NCBI GenBank assembly: GCA_008828725.1 | Contig: MEHQ01002062.1 | Span: 1-64,000 of the forward strand | DNA: 64,000 bases | Direction of reading: 5' to 3' | Source of the DNA: Saccharina japonica | Lineage: Eukaryota; Sar; Phaeophyceae; Laminariales; Laminariaceae | Shown here: piece after piece, positions 23,943-35,593 of the stretch | Numbering within the stretch: position 1 is the stretch's first letter | Layout: every line of letters begins with the position of its first letter | Translations under genes and position numbers: made by a program | Notes under the pieces: model-generated | Databases searched by the model: none | What the model saw: the letters and a program-made list of their open reading frames with translations, nothing else | What the model was told of the DNA's origin: nothing

Positions 23943-24535
23943 GTGGGTGCACGTAACGAGCTGCCGGTGGTTGACGATATGGTGATGCACACGTCGGTAG
24001 GAAGGGGTGCATCATGTGGGGTGCTGGCCTCCTCACTGAGGATCACTCAGGATTGATTTGAATGAGGAATGGACGTGCAACGCGGTGGACTGCGGTGGTT
24101 ACGCGGGAGGAGAAGCCTCTCCAAGTGTGCTTGTCTTCTGAATCCGATCAGCGACTGCAAGAGGTCTACTGTTTCGCTGCTTCTAGTTTTTGTTTTTTAC
24201 GATTCTAGCTTTTGTTACGTGTCTGTGTTTTGTAACATCTAGACTATGTGCTCACTCGCGGGCTTCGCTTCTCCGCTTCTGGTGTCGGGAGATTATTGCA
24301 CGCTCTGCGATGGGGGTGGTAGCAACGGCTTCGTCAAACGACTGTACTAGCTGTCGGAGTGTCTTCAACTGTGGACCCGTACCTATAATAACGTTTGATA
24401 GCGATTTCAGTGGCTTACACTATTATAAATCGTGTTAATGCGTTAAGGCACGGTTCAGCTGCTCCTGTCGTCGCAGTACGCCATACCAAATACCCGACGT
24501 TCATGATTGGGATGAGGTTTTTAGCTGCTCAGCAG

Positions 24536-24800
24536 ACTCGTCGTGTACGATAGAGATATTGTACCTTTTGGGGGCTGAAATGTTTCCGGAATGATAGGGA
24601 TCCTTAACGACAACCTGTCGGACTTTCCACTCTCGTGTTGCAAATAGTGTCCATTGTATACGCAGGTCGTGGTATTGTTTTATCGGGTATGATAGCACGT
24701 TTTGTTTCGTCCAAAATCATGTTTCGCCTGAGGTATAGAGCTCTTCAAGTGACCACCCTTATAAGACAGAAATTGTGCACTTCTACTCTAGCATGCATCC
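24536..24800. mobile_element. Family A MITE, diverged
   Basis: Left end with TACGATAGAGATATTG, interior with CTTAACGACAACCTGTCGG, right end CTACTCTAGCATGCATCC. Confidence 0.65.
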
Positions 24801-25452
24801 TCACGTTGGGCGCCTGGGCCAAGAAGTTGGTTTACGCCACACTATATGGGGGCAAGGCGTCAAATGAGAACAGACGACCCTGTCCACAGTGGATACACGA
24901 GGGGCATGCACGCGGCGTGCCCCCCCCCGAACCCCCCCTCCCCCCTTTACGTCTGGTATACGGTAGGAATGGAACGAAGCGAATGTTGACAATGGGTTGT
25001 GTTTCCCATTGTTTGGCTCCTCCGTGGGTGCTACGTTGGTTGAAATTGCCACTCTGCAGTGCCAGCGTTTGCCTGTACTCAGGTACACGGTTCCACTTGC
25101 AGAATACATACCCGAGACCGAATTAGCGGCGGAACTCTACATGTGTTTTGCGGGAACATTGCCTACGTTTTGACGTGAACAGTTAGACATATGTCAAGTA
25201 GACTCGGGGGACGGAGCGCTATGTGATAGGGGTTACGAAGTAGAAGACCTTCGTCACTGAATGCTATGATGAGAGGCAAACGGTCGGATCATGAGACGAC
25301 GTGGACCTCACCAGGTACCTGGCAGATGTTACACATCCAGAGACGATGCGCATTTCACACGTCCCAGTGAGCCACACGTCGATATCTGCCTCTCCCACGC
25401 CTTCGTCGTTTCGTCGCCCGTTGTCGTTGAATAAAACTGTCGTCGTTGCCAG

Positions 25453-25549
25453 TTCGTGATCGTGGCTGCCTTCGACAACACCGACCCTGGCCTGCCGGTG
25501 GAGGAGAGGATCGCCCTCGGCCTGAAGCGTAGCGGCGTGTCTATCACTT
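25453..25549 (+). CDS. Patched-family protein, exon 10
   Basis: Residues about 379-410: FVIVAAFDNTDPGLPVEERI followed by ALGLKRSGVSIT. This is close to the consensus 'F-L--A---T-P-LPVEERI--ALR-AG-SITIT' after TM4. Phase 0 in (CGTTGCCAG), phase 1 out (ACT-T before GTGAGC). The next intron is 1,117 bp; its only clear repeat is the right end of a family A element (to 26327). Confidence 0.92.
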
Positions 25550-26666
25550 GTGAGCGGGGGCTAAGCGGGTAGGGGCAGGGTAAGGGTAATGATACACCCG
25601 CAGTTGTTCTCAGTTTGTGATCATCCTTTGAATTGATAGTACAGGAGCTCCCTTACTGCCACCCAAAAACTCGGATTCGAAACAGTATGTGTACGCTCGA
25701 CCCGAGGGCCATCCTGTGTCCTAGGTAGGGCTGGTGGTGCGCGTAGAGGGGTCCCCCGTTATGGGTCTTTCGGTTCCAACCGCTCAGAGGAAGCTCGGCT
25801 GAGCGACTACTCTATCCCAACGCGGTAGTTAAAATGAGAGTGCTCCGTCTGGAAAGGGATGCGTGGTCAATGGTCAAATGACTGAGGCAATCAACCAATG
25901 AGTACCCTCCACCACCACCACCACCACCATACGACTACGGCCGTGCACGACATGAGTACACCCCCCCGCTCCCTCCCCCGTTACCGTAGCCCCAGTCCGA
26001 TATTCGAGAAGCCTCGCCAGTTCGGAATACATTGACGACGCGTGCGACGACAGATATATGTGTAGTAGCACTCTTTAAAGAGATGGAACGGTTCCTGAAG
26101 GGGGGTCGCTCTTTAGCTCAGCAAAGTCGTCGGTATTTTCTCCTTGTGCTGCAATTGTTTTTACTTTTAACCTTAGCCCATGGCGTTGGTCATCGCGTAG
26201 AAGTTTTAGATTCTTCCAGGCTCAGTGTTTGACGTAGTATTACTTGGTATTAGTATAGAGCTCCCTCAAGTGACGAGCCTAAACTGATGTACTGTACGCA
26301 GGTGCACCTCTACCTGTAGCATGCGTCAGGACTTCATATGATATATGACCAAGGCCACGGCAGGGGGTGGCTTTGGAACTGTTTCGGATCTCCTCGTATT
26401 GGGAGCTCTCCGAACTCTCTCACCCCAACCATGTCTTTCGAATATACTTGTCTTGCTTGCGTAACACGCCTATCTCGTATCTACTACTAGTCTAAGAAAA
26501 CATCAAAACATATTCTCGTAGTAAAAATAAAACACTCAACATTCGGTACTACTGCTGTTGCTCTCGTGTGGATTTCCAAGCCCGGTCCGGATGTATACCC
26601 GAAATGAGACACCCCTTCCAAATAATACAGTATAACTGCTCTTGTCGCGCGGTGTGGGACGTATAG

Positions 26667-26782
26667 ATACCTCGTTGACGAACGTGCTAGCCTTCGCTCT
26701 GGGAAGCACGTCTTCCCTTCCGGCGGTGGAGTTCTTCTGCTACTACGCGGCGACCGCCATCTTCTTCGACTTTTTGTTGCAG
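26667..26782 (+). CDS. Patched-family protein, exon 11 (TM5-TM6)
   Basis: Residues about 411-449: TSLTNVLAFALGSTSSLPAV (TM5, with the family's TS-T---AF--G--SSLPA) and EFFCYYAATAIFFDFLLQ (TM6). Phase 1 in (acceptor ACGTATAG; the split codon gives Tyr), phase 0 out before GTACGG. The 2,673-bp intron that follows begins with a tandem repeat and holds two family A elements and a reversed SINE 3' part. Confidence 0.92.
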
Positions 26783-26802
26783 GTACGGGAGCCTGGCTTC
26801 AT

Positions 26803-26938
26803 TTCGTCGAAACGTTCACACAAAATCCACCATCAACACATGGTCATCATAGTCGGCACGGTCCAGCATATATCGTCGAAACGCTCACACAAAATCCACC
26901 ATCAACACATGGTCAGTATAGTCGGCACGGCCCAGCAT
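26803..26938. repeat. Two-unit ~67-bp tandem repeat
   Basis: Two near-identical units around TCGTCGAAACG and CCATCAACACATGGTCA, just after the exon 11 donor. No function visible. Confidence 0.9.
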
Positions 26939-27084
26939 TAGTCTGCGCCGCACGGACGACCCTACACGGTAGGGGTCGACGGTGTGTGTATGTGGTGTTC
27001 TATGTATGAACTCCTCTTGTGCGAAACTCGACGTATCACCCAAGGCAAAACTTTGAAAAATGTCGTTGGCGCAAACCGACCACG

Positions 27085-27205
27085 TGTTTTTTTTGTTCCC
27101 CATCCCATTTCTTTAATTCGCCCCTCTTTAATCTATCCTTCCTAGCCGTAACTCAGATCCGGGGGATCTTCTGCCCCCTACGGTTCGTACCTTGCATTTG
27201 GTACT
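27085..27205 (-). mobile_element. SINE family S, 3' part, reversed
   Basis: Contains the reverse complement of the conserved GGATCTGAGTTACG block and the tail (CCATCCCATTT). Confidence 0.7.
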
Positions 27206-27638
27206 ACCCTTAATCCTAACACACTTGTATGAGAAGCATTGTAAACGGTAGCAGCTCACTTGGAGACCTCAACCGGTCTTCAGAGTTGAAGAAAAGCAGT
27301 AACAGCCGATTTCCCTAATTCGGATTGCCTCTCCGACGAGATCGAAAATCGATTTTAGTACTTTGTTGTTTATTAGGAGTTGTATTTCGCTCACAACAAA
27401 AATGTAACCTAGAGTATATGTTCCTCGATGGTAGGTATCTATCCACGAAAAAACAATCGAAATCAACCTTGACAGGCTGCTCGAAACACAGACAATACAA
27501 GGGCGTTGGCGGTTGTTATGTGGTACCCCTCTACACCGCGGGATTGCTGGCGTAAATCGAATGTAACACGTCGTTTTCAGGGTACTATGTCGCCAATGTT
27601 TTATAGTTATCTCCCCCCGACGACTTCTGATTGTAGTG

Positions 27639-27925
27639 GACGCAGCTACTGCTGCGATAGAGGTAGCACTTTTCCGCTAAAACATTTACCTAAATGACCG
27701 GCCCCCTTATCCCGAAATGCTCTGGTTTTCAGTCTAGTGCTGCACTTTTTGTTTATTATATACTTAGGGCCATGGTATTGTTCGTCGGGTATTTAGTATT
27801 TAGCCCTTTAAGTTTCGTCCGAAATCAGTTTGTTGGGCGTGATGTATAGAGCTCCCTCAAGTGACCACCCTCAAAAGGCAGAAACAAGTACTGTACGCAG
27901 GTGCACCCCTACCGTATCATGCGTC
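27639..27925. mobile_element. Family A MITE
   Basis: Left end GACGCAGCTACTGCTGCGAT, right end CACCCCTACCGTATCATGCG; interior with the usual AGAGCTCCCTCAAGTGACC. Confidence 0.75.
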
Positions 27926-28394
27926 AGTGTGCAGTGTTTCGGTTAGGACCCGTTATACAGGGCACACATGTCGCCGAAACTAGCGCTGTGTATGAAATGG
28001 CGTTCGTTGCGGTCCTCGACAAACGAGCCTGCGGCAAAAATACGGGAATCGACTCATACATAAGTGTGGCTGAGATCTGTGATACCTGAAAGTTTCGACA
28101 CCGGGTGTGGTCGGTTGTTTATTGGTCGCGTGATACATTTGTACCGCTTCCTTCCCCGACACCACCCTTGTAGCGATTCCGCTGTTTTCCACGATACGTA
28201 GCGGACTTAATGTACCCCCGTACTCTCGTCGCACTGCCCACATCGAACAAACGTATGGCACACGTGCTCATCATGCAGAAGGTTGCGACAACGACTACAA
28301 CCGGTCGTGTGTCGATTTTGAACAGAAGCAAAAGGCGCGCGAAGAGATACCTGGTATCCAAAACAAATAATCCGGTTTTACTCGTCGAAAACTA

Positions 28395-28743
28395 ACCCAT
28401 GCTATATACGATAGAGGTGCAACATGTTTGTTTCTGTGGTTGGTCACTTGGAGCTTACTACCTCACCCGAAAACCGTTCTGGCAAAAACATATAAAGGGG
28501 CTACCCGAAAAGCAATCTCATCTCGCCGAAGGGTAAAATGAAAAAGATTTCGATACCAGAATAACAATTCCGACGATTTTGGGTTATATATAACCCCTTA
28601 AGAACTGGTCCCCCGAATTTGGGGACAAACCACTTGGAATTAGTGTAGGGCCTTTTTTCCAGTTCTGAATGGGTTAAGGAGCCCCCTTTCTTCAGAAATC
28701 GTTTCAGCCAAAACGTGGTACCCCCTATATAGTAGCACGCATC
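28395..28743. mobile_element. Family A MITE interrupted by family C
   Basis: A ends with TACGATAGAGGTGCAACATG at left and TATAGTAGCACGCATC at right; the interior GATTTTGGGTTA...GGGTTAAGGAGCCC is split by an 84-bp family C repeat. Confidence 0.8.
28587..28670. repeat. Family C hairpin repeat, nested
   Basis: About 84 bp, TAACCCCTTAAGAACTGG at left and CCAGTTCTGAATGGGTTA overlapping the right junction, with GGGTTA on both sides of the insertion (a TA duplication is equally possible). Contains hairpin GTCCCCCGAATTTGGGGAC and CACTTGGAATTAGTGTAGGG. Confidence 0.8.
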
Positions 28744-29455
28744 GCTTCCTGGCCGTAAATTATGTCACTACTGTTGAAGAAGGGGGCTCAGGCGTCAAAG
28801 TGAGGGCGTTGTCGGCAGCAAATCAGACGTACGAGTCGAACTCCGACCGTGCACTCTGGGTATGTACGATATGTGGGTTGGCCTGACGGTCATTGTTATC
28901 GAGGAACGGTTTCCCTGGTTTTCCCGAAAATATTCTTCGGAAAGGAAACTGGTCAGAAAGTTACAGTCGAGGAACGCTTACGCTCCTATGCTTTTCGCAA
29001 AACAAAATCAGAAAAAAACTCCGGTTAGGCGTTGCTTGCCGAAACACGCTTCGATGGTAACGGAATGGAATCGACGCTTGCCACGAAAGGGGTGGCCAAT
29101 ATTTTCGCAAAACCAATCTCACTGACAGTGAGTGTGATTCTCAACAGAAAAACTGCCCAATAAGGCACACGCCTTATCGTGGATCATTTATTTGTTGTTC
29201 AGCATGTTTATAACAATACTTCTACGATAACCACGTGCTGGCTGCTACGTTCATACTACATGTGGTACATGTGATGGGTCCAGTATGAAAAATCAGTCGC
29301 TATCGCTTGCACACTTGACTGTGAGGTTTCGACAAGATTACGGCGTTTGAGGCCTTGCTTACCATAAGCATCGTAAGCATTCGGTGCTGTATACCGCTTT
29401 CTGAGCACCAGTCCGTCGTTATCGCTCGCACATTCGACCGTGGGTTTTCAATAAG

Positions 29456-29560
29456 GTTACGGCGTTTGTGGCCTTGCTCACCATGGACGCCAACCGTCAG
29501 AAAGCAGGCAGGATGGACTGGTGCTGCTGCTTCAAGAGCACCAAGTTTCTGGAACAAGAG
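29456..29560 (+). CDS. Patched-family protein, exon 12
   Basis: Thirty-five codons, phase 0 at both ends (acceptor TTCAATAAG, donor GTGAGA). VTAFVALLTMDANRQKAGRM finishes TM6 and matches the 'F-A-L-LD--R--AGR-D' consensus; WCCCFKS is the Cys-rich turn beginning the central cytosolic linker. A decayed partial copy of this acceptor and exon start lies about 120 bp upstream. The 3,153-bp intron that follows is filled with family A copies. Confidence 0.9.
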
Positions 29561-30197
29561 GTGAGAGTTCCAAAGCGAAAGGCGGCGGTTTCATGCGCAG
29601 ATATTATGTTGGACGTACGTACTGTACTTGATCATGGGCGCGAACTGCCACAACGCGGGAAAGATAGTCGCTGGTGGTGGTGCTGCTGCAGGAACGAAAT
29701 TTACCTGCAAAAGGTTTGGAGTTCTAAGCCTTAGCGGTGGTTTTGGTGATACGTCTAGCCGAAGCCGACTCACCCCCCAGAAGATGGTGCACATTTTTAG
29801 CCATTTTCTTGTTGGTTTAGCTCCTTCGGCGAGAAACTACACTGGTTGGTTGGCGAGCAATGCCACCGTTAAGGGGTGGCGCCTTCTTTTTATGAGTGTC
29901 TTCTTCTCACACGAGGTGAGCTCAACACATCACACGAAACATGAGACTTCGAAGAGCGGTTGTTCAAGCAGTCTGACCCCAACATTTGTATGCGCTCGTA
30001 GTCCTACCGCAACAGCACTCCAGCAGTAAACGTAGCACACTACACGGTTGACCGGTAGTTACTCACTCGAGAAGGAGAAGCTCATCCGGCCAGAAACTAT
30101 GCAGCCGAAGCGTGCATTCCCAAGAGCAGTATGAATCTAGAGCATGATACATTGCCTTAACGTTTTTGAAGTGTTTGGTTTAGAACTTGCCCGTTTA

Positions 30198-30724
30198 GAC
30201 GCATGATATGGTAGAGATGCACCTGCATGCAGTGTAGTTTCCGAGGGTCCTCACCCGAGAAGCTCTATACTAATACTAAGTCAAGACGCATGCTACGGTA
30301 GAGGTAGCGCTTTTTGGCTGAATCGTTTTCTGAACGATCGGGCTCCTTAACCCGAATTCGTCGGACTTTAATTTTTGTGACGAATAATGTTTCAAGTATA
30401 CTTCGGTCATGAGATTTCTCATCCGGCAGCACTTTTATTTTTCCTCCAAAATCCTTTTTTGGGTGAAGTATGACGCTCCTTAAGTGAGGAGCTCATAGAA
30501 AAACATGATGCACCTCTATCGTAACATGCGTCTCAAACACTGATTCTGGAGGCATTGAAAAAGTGCGATATACACGATGAACAAGCCAATGGTCCGAGTA
30601 AGCAAACGAAACATCTTTCGACAAAAAAAACGAAATTCCACAGATTCTGGGTTTAAGGAGCCCCGCCATATAGAAACAATCGAGGTTCGAAAGTGTGTAC
30701 AGCTCTACCGTAGCACTTGCGCAT
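30198..30724. mobile_element. Older family A MITE split by a younger one
   Basis: Left part 30198-30284 and right part 30533-30724 are halves of one element, separated by the complete A element 30285-30532. Confidence 0.75.
30285..30532. mobile_element. Family A MITE, TSD TCAA, nested in family A
   Basis: Ends GACGCATGCTACGGTAGAGG and CTCTATCGTAACATGCGTC, 248 bp, flanked by perfect TCAA. Confidence 0.92.
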
Positions 30725-31295
30725 ATATAACGTGCTGGTGAGGTTGCGCGAAAAACAGTTGTTTTCGACCTCACGTTTTCAGAGAGAGTTTGAGCTTTTA
30801 CTCATGTGACAAAATCATAAAATAAGGGACCATCCCGGTAAGACATTTTGTCCTCTCACGTGTGGCACTGCCCTACCGCCGCGGGGACCGTCGCTGATGA
30901 TGTACCTGGTTTCTCGAGCGAATGAGCAGCAGCACAAAGCAGCAGAAAAGTGTTAGCAGCAGCATTTTTGGTAGTTTTACCAAACACGACCTGAGATATA
31001 CATTTCCTTTGGATGTACGTGGACATGATGAGTGTTCAGCGGCGCGGTCATAGATAAACGAGGGCTAGAAACTCGACGTTCCCACCTTTTCCTTGCATAC
31101 AATGTCGAGGCACCGTATGTTCACCACCCTCCTGGCGTTAGGTGGCCTATACCTTCCCCGGAAACCCGAAATTTGTTTCAACCCTGAATGCTCTCCGTTT
31201 AGCAAACCCAAGGGGGGGGTACGCGCATCACGAACACAGTTTAGAGCCGTGATATATTGCAGAAGGGATCGTAGCACGTTTCGGTAGAAATCCTC

Positions 31296-31572
31296 GACGC
31301 ATGCTACGATAGAGGTGCACCATGGACGCATGCTACGACAGAGGTGCACCATATGTTTTTTCTGAGCTCCTCACTTAAGGAGCGTCATACCTCCCCGAAC
31401 AATTGATTTTGGAGGAAAACAAAGCTGCTGCCGGATGATAAATCTCATGACTGAAGTATACTCTTGAAACACATTTCGCCACAAAAATGAAAGTCCGACG
31501 AATTTGGGTTAAGGAGCCCAATCGTTCAAAAAACGATTCCGCAAAAAATCTACCTCTACCGTAGCACGCGTC
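31296..31572. mobile_element. Family A MITE with doubled left end
   Basis: The outer 29 bp (GACGCATGCTACGATAGAGG and on to CCATG) occur twice in tandem, at 31296 and 31325; right end CTACCGTAGCACGCGTC. A right-half A copy (about 31573-31790) follows directly. Confidence 0.8.
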
Positions 31573-32266
31573 CAAGTTGTTTCTGGAGCTCCTCAGTTTA
31601 AGAGCTCTACACCTCACCCCAAACTAAAAGTAAAAGTGCCATTCGATTGGAAACCCCATGGCCGAAGCAAACAGGGAGCAATGTTGCAACAAAATAATGA
31701 TCAAAGTCCGCCGGTTTTGGGTTAAGGAGCTCGATCATCCAGAAACCATTTCAGCCAAAAAGTGCTATCTCTGTCGTAGCACGCATCCCTCGTCGACCCC
31801 GAGGGGGAGATTCTCTCAACAGAAAATTAGCGTACCGACGAGCAATGCCACGGTAGGGAGGGTTGTCGTACTCTTTCCCCGCACCCGTGTAGAGCTCAAA
31901 GCCTCACCCGAGTCATGATGTCGAGGATTTTGTTTTCACGCAGCGCGACAAACATTTTCATGCGCTAGAGCTCTGAGACCGATGTACTAGTGACGCTATC
32001 ATAATAGCCGCCAGTTCTTAATTTCAGCAAGCTCCACCTGTCAGAAACGCTTAGCCCAAAAGGTGGAAACCCTACTACGGGATGGATGCAAAAGGCGTCG
32101 AAATCCTAGGGGCACAGCTTCCGGTAGCATCCGTTGTGTAACCAACTAACGATAGGTCAAAGGGGCTGCGTCGGAGTGGGCTTGCTTTGGTTTACCTCAC
32201 GTTATCCGTTGTTGTGACCTAGTCATAGAGCCCCTCAAGCCAGCGACGAGCGTCGTATGAGTTTCA

Positions 32267-32540
32267 GACTCTTGCCACCGTAGAGGTACAATATGTTTGT
32301 TTTTCTGTTTCAGGTCACTCGATAGGAGCTCTAGCTATACCTGACCCAAAAACTGATCCCGGAGCAAACCAAGAAGGGCGGTATACCAGATGAACAATCC
32401 CGTGGCTTTCAGTACAAAACGTTAACGTTTTGCTACACGAAAATACTAAAATTTCGACGGTTCGGGTTTAAGGATCCCTCCGTCATTCAGAAGCAAAATA
32501 GCCTAAAAATAGGCACAGTACCTCTATCGTACCAGGTTGG
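32267..32540. mobile_element. Family A MITE, diverged
   Basis: Left end TTGCCACCGTAGAGGTACAA, right end GTACCTCTATCGTACCAGG. Confidence 0.65.
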
Positions 32541-32713
32541 ATGTAGCGGGCGCCAGCCCTTACCGAAGCGAGGGAGGGCGCCATGTTTGGGCGCATCGAA
32601 AATCGGCGTTGCGGACTTCCTTGGTCCATGCGTCCCGTCGGTCACAGAATACGCTCTACCCCTCCCAACTGCCTGACCTTAATGATATCATTTGTGTGGT
32701 GTGTGTGCACCAG

Positions 32714-32820
32714 CAGGAGAGCGTCAGGCGAGGCGTGGTGCTTGCTCGTGAACGGAACGGCGTTGGGACGGGTGCCGACTCCGGTAAAGCGGAAGTCCAT
32801 CACTTGGGTGCGGTCGGGAG
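32714..32820 (+). CDS. Patched-family protein, exon 13 (cytosolic linker)
   Basis: Inferred from phase: exon 12 ends in phase 0 and exon 14 starts in phase 2, and this 107-bp exon bridges them. It encodes QESVRRGVVLARERNGVGTG and on to HHLGAVG, a hydrophilic stretch expected between TM6 and TM7; this linker is not conserved in the family, so homology cannot confirm it. The acceptor is CAGCAG, which would allow in-frame use of 32714 or 32717. Donor GTGCGC; the join reads GRLMKERYAPF. Confidence 0.65.
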
Positions 32821-32965
32821 GTGCGCGATCAGTGTTACACTGCTTTTACAGGGACTGGCTCTGTCGCATACTGAAGGTTTTGCACTCAATATACGTACGT
32901 AGTGAAGGGGTTTGCACCGGTCGGATGTCTTACCAGGGGACAAACTAATGGCCGGCGTCTGCGTC

Positions 32966-33213
32966 GACGTTAATCGCGTGCTACGATAGATGTAGCACAT
33001 TCTCGACGTAAACGTATTCTGAAGGACTCATCCGCACAAAATAGTCAGACTTTCCGTATTGTGTGCTGCAGTATGTTTCGTTGTATACGTCGGCCCATCG
33101 GGTGTAGCACCTTTGTTTTACTCCAAAATTTGATTCAGGGTGAGGTGTGGAGCTCCTCAAGTAATAATCTCCTCAGAAACAAAACATGGTGGATCTCCAC
33201 GGTAGTATGCGTC
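32966..33213. mobile_element. Family A MITE
   Basis: Left end CGCGTGCTACGATAGATG, right end TCTCCACGGTAGTATGCGTC; lies in the short intron between exons 13 and 14. Confidence 0.75.
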
Positions 33214-33378
33214 GTTGATACCGTGTTTTTTCCTGCCGGACAAACCTGTTGCATTACAGGCACCATCTTAGCAACGCAGTGTTGATCGTTGGTTGATCGT
33301 GTCCTCTCTCTCCGAGGTACGTTGGTTGAAAACGACTTAACGCACATGTGTCCCGTGTGCATGTGCCGCATACCACAG

Positions 33379-33487
33379 GTTGATGAAGGAGAGGTACGCC
33401 CCTTTCATCCGGTCCATTACGGGTAAGGGTTTCGTACTGCTTGGGACGGGGGCCCTTCTCGCCGCCGGCATTTACGGAGCCACCCAG
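33379..33487 (+). CDS. Patched-family protein, exon 14 (TM7)
   Basis: Residues about 520-556: LMKERYAPFIRSITGK, then GFVLLGTGALLAAGIYGATQ, the TM7 with the conserved 'G-YG-T' end seen where Patched proteins enter the second luminal loop. Phase 2 in (acceptor ATACCACAG), phase 0 out before GTGCAA. The 2,773-bp intron that follows holds A elements at 33797-34064, about 34072-34252 and 35594-35860, plus two short inverted repeats. Confidence 0.9.
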
Positions 33488-33796
33488 GTGCAACGTCGCT
33501 CAACCACGCCGCTAACAAAATTGTTGTTGTGGAGGCGGCAGGAGCCTGGTTCGATAGTGGTAGCATGTTTTGGCGTAAAACATTTATGACTGATTGTTAG
33601 TATACTCAACTGAGGAGACACCCCATACGGCATGCCTCCGTATCGTTGGAAAGCCACTGGTCATTGGATTTTCATTCGTTCGTAGGGCGTTCTTTTAGTT
33701 TCGGTGCCAAGTCAGGTCTGGGGGTGGTGTATACGGTAGATATCTTATACTATAGTCAACTATCTAGAACCGCATGCACATTGGGTGCTCCGTGAC

Positions 33797-34064
33797 GACG
33801 CTTGCTACGATAAAAGTAGCACTTTTTGGATGAAATGATTTCTGAATCTCCGATGCTCCTTAACCCAAAATCGGCAAAGTTCCATGGTTGTGGTGCAATA
33901 GCGTTCCTTTTATGCTCAGACCATCCATTGTTCATCGGGTAGCACTTTTTATTTTCCTCCAAAATCAGTTTTTGGGTATGTAGTAGGGTATAGAGCTCCT
34001 CACGTGACCACCCTCGGACAAAACAAAATTGTGCACCTGCATGCAGGCTACCGTAGCATGCGTC
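33797..34064. mobile_element. Family A MITE, TSD TGAC, with CCTGCATGCAGG insert
   Basis: Ends GACGCTTGCTACGATAAAAG and GCTACCGTAGCATGCGTC, 268 bp, flanked by perfect TGAC. The right end holds the palindromic 12-bp insert. A right-half A copy follows (about 34072-34252). Confidence 0.92.
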
Positions 34065-34388
34065 TGACCCAAATCCGTCGGTGTTTCACTCTGGTGCTGA
34101 AACGTTTCATTCGTTTCATAGCTAGGCCTTGGGATTCTTCATCAGGTAGCACTTCTTGCTTTCCTCCCAAATCAGGTTCTGGGTGAAGTATAGAGCTCCT
34201 CTCAGGAGGACAACGCTCAGAAACAAACATGGCGCACCTCCTGCCGTAGCATGCGTCAAAGCACTATTGCCTGCGCCCCTCTCCCGCGCCTTGACCCTAT
34301 ATGGATACCTGGCCGGACATGGGACATATCGTGTCCCCTAAAACTGATGCTCCTTTGCGAACTTAGGTGCACTAAAGACGAGTAAAAT

Positions 34389-34412
34389 GTCCCATTTATA
34401 GATAAATGGGAC
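34389..34412. repeat. Perfect 11-bp inverted repeat
   Basis: GTCCCATTTAT and its complement separated by AG, in intron 14. Confidence 0.8.
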
Positions 34413-35503
34413 CTCTGCCTTGGATAAAATATTCAGAGGTCATCAGGGCAGGTCGCAGCGCCCAGGTACCAGCTCCAAGGTCGCCAGGCTCTTAGGCAAT
34501 CATTTGGTTTTTGTTAACATTGAATCTCGATTCGTGAGTTCACACTGTTCGGCCGTATAAAAATGGTTAAAAGGCCGTGTCGTGTCCTAGGATACGGTGA
34601 AATTGATTTAAAACCCGAAACAATGGTTGGACCTTGACGGGGGGCCCTAAACTCTAGAAGTACCTTACAATACTGGCTGCATATTCAGTGGTGTGTATCA
34701 CACGTTTTTAAAATACGACATACCTCTCAGCGATACGGGATTGTTCCGCGTGTTTCACTTCCAATTTTCTCGAGGTCAGGCGTTTGCGTGGGGTGTAACC
34801 CTATAAGGTAGATCTCCTAAAGGCAGGCGAGCTTCAGAATCTACGTCGTGCACCTCTTGTCGTATCATTCCTCCGGTGTTGTAGTCAGCGCTCTACTGAA
34901 CACAGCCGGTTTCCGTCTACCGCCGTTCGCCTCATATGGCGCTTGTAACACACCCAGGGCGTAGTCTGAGTGGCGAGCAATACTATACACGGGGCCAGTA
35001 CAACATTGACTGGCTTACCCTCAACACACTCGACAAACTGATGGAGGGAGAGCTCTCTAGGTCGCGAATCAAAGCTTCACGCGCGCCTTAGTACACCTCC
35101 CTGGAAGAAGACGCCCTTTTACAATAAAAACCCACACTACTTTGTCCCAAACGTTAGGGCCCATTTGAGTTCAATATGTTTGAGTAACCGGTCCAAATAT
35201 TTCCGGACCTAGTGACATTTCAGCGGCACGGGTGAAGCCAGAGACCTGGAATGCCCCATTGAAATCGGTGGCATAGTCCATTTAACTGAGCTGGGAACTG
35301 GCTGACTCAGTCAGTAGCGATTTATACTGTAGTCAAAATCAATCAGTATACTGGATTGCAGCGGTATGTTGTCTCTCCTTTCTCCTCTCTCCTTCCGAAA
35401 CGCACTTGGTGGATTTCTGTACTATAATATGACGTGCTTCTTGGACGTACATGAGAAAAAAAAACTACTGGCGAATGTACTGGCCGGGTCAATCAGTAGA
35501 TTT

Positions 35504-35533
35504 GTACTGGCAGTAGATTACTACTGCCAGTAC
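35504..35533. repeat. Perfect 13-bp inverted repeat
   Basis: GTACTGGCAGTAG and its complement around a 4-base loop, in intron 14. No flanking T-run; function unknown. Confidence 0.8.
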
Positions 35534-35593
35534 ATACTGTGCCAGTGCACAGCCCTACCATCTGGCCATTGTAGTACTGCACTGCACATGTAC

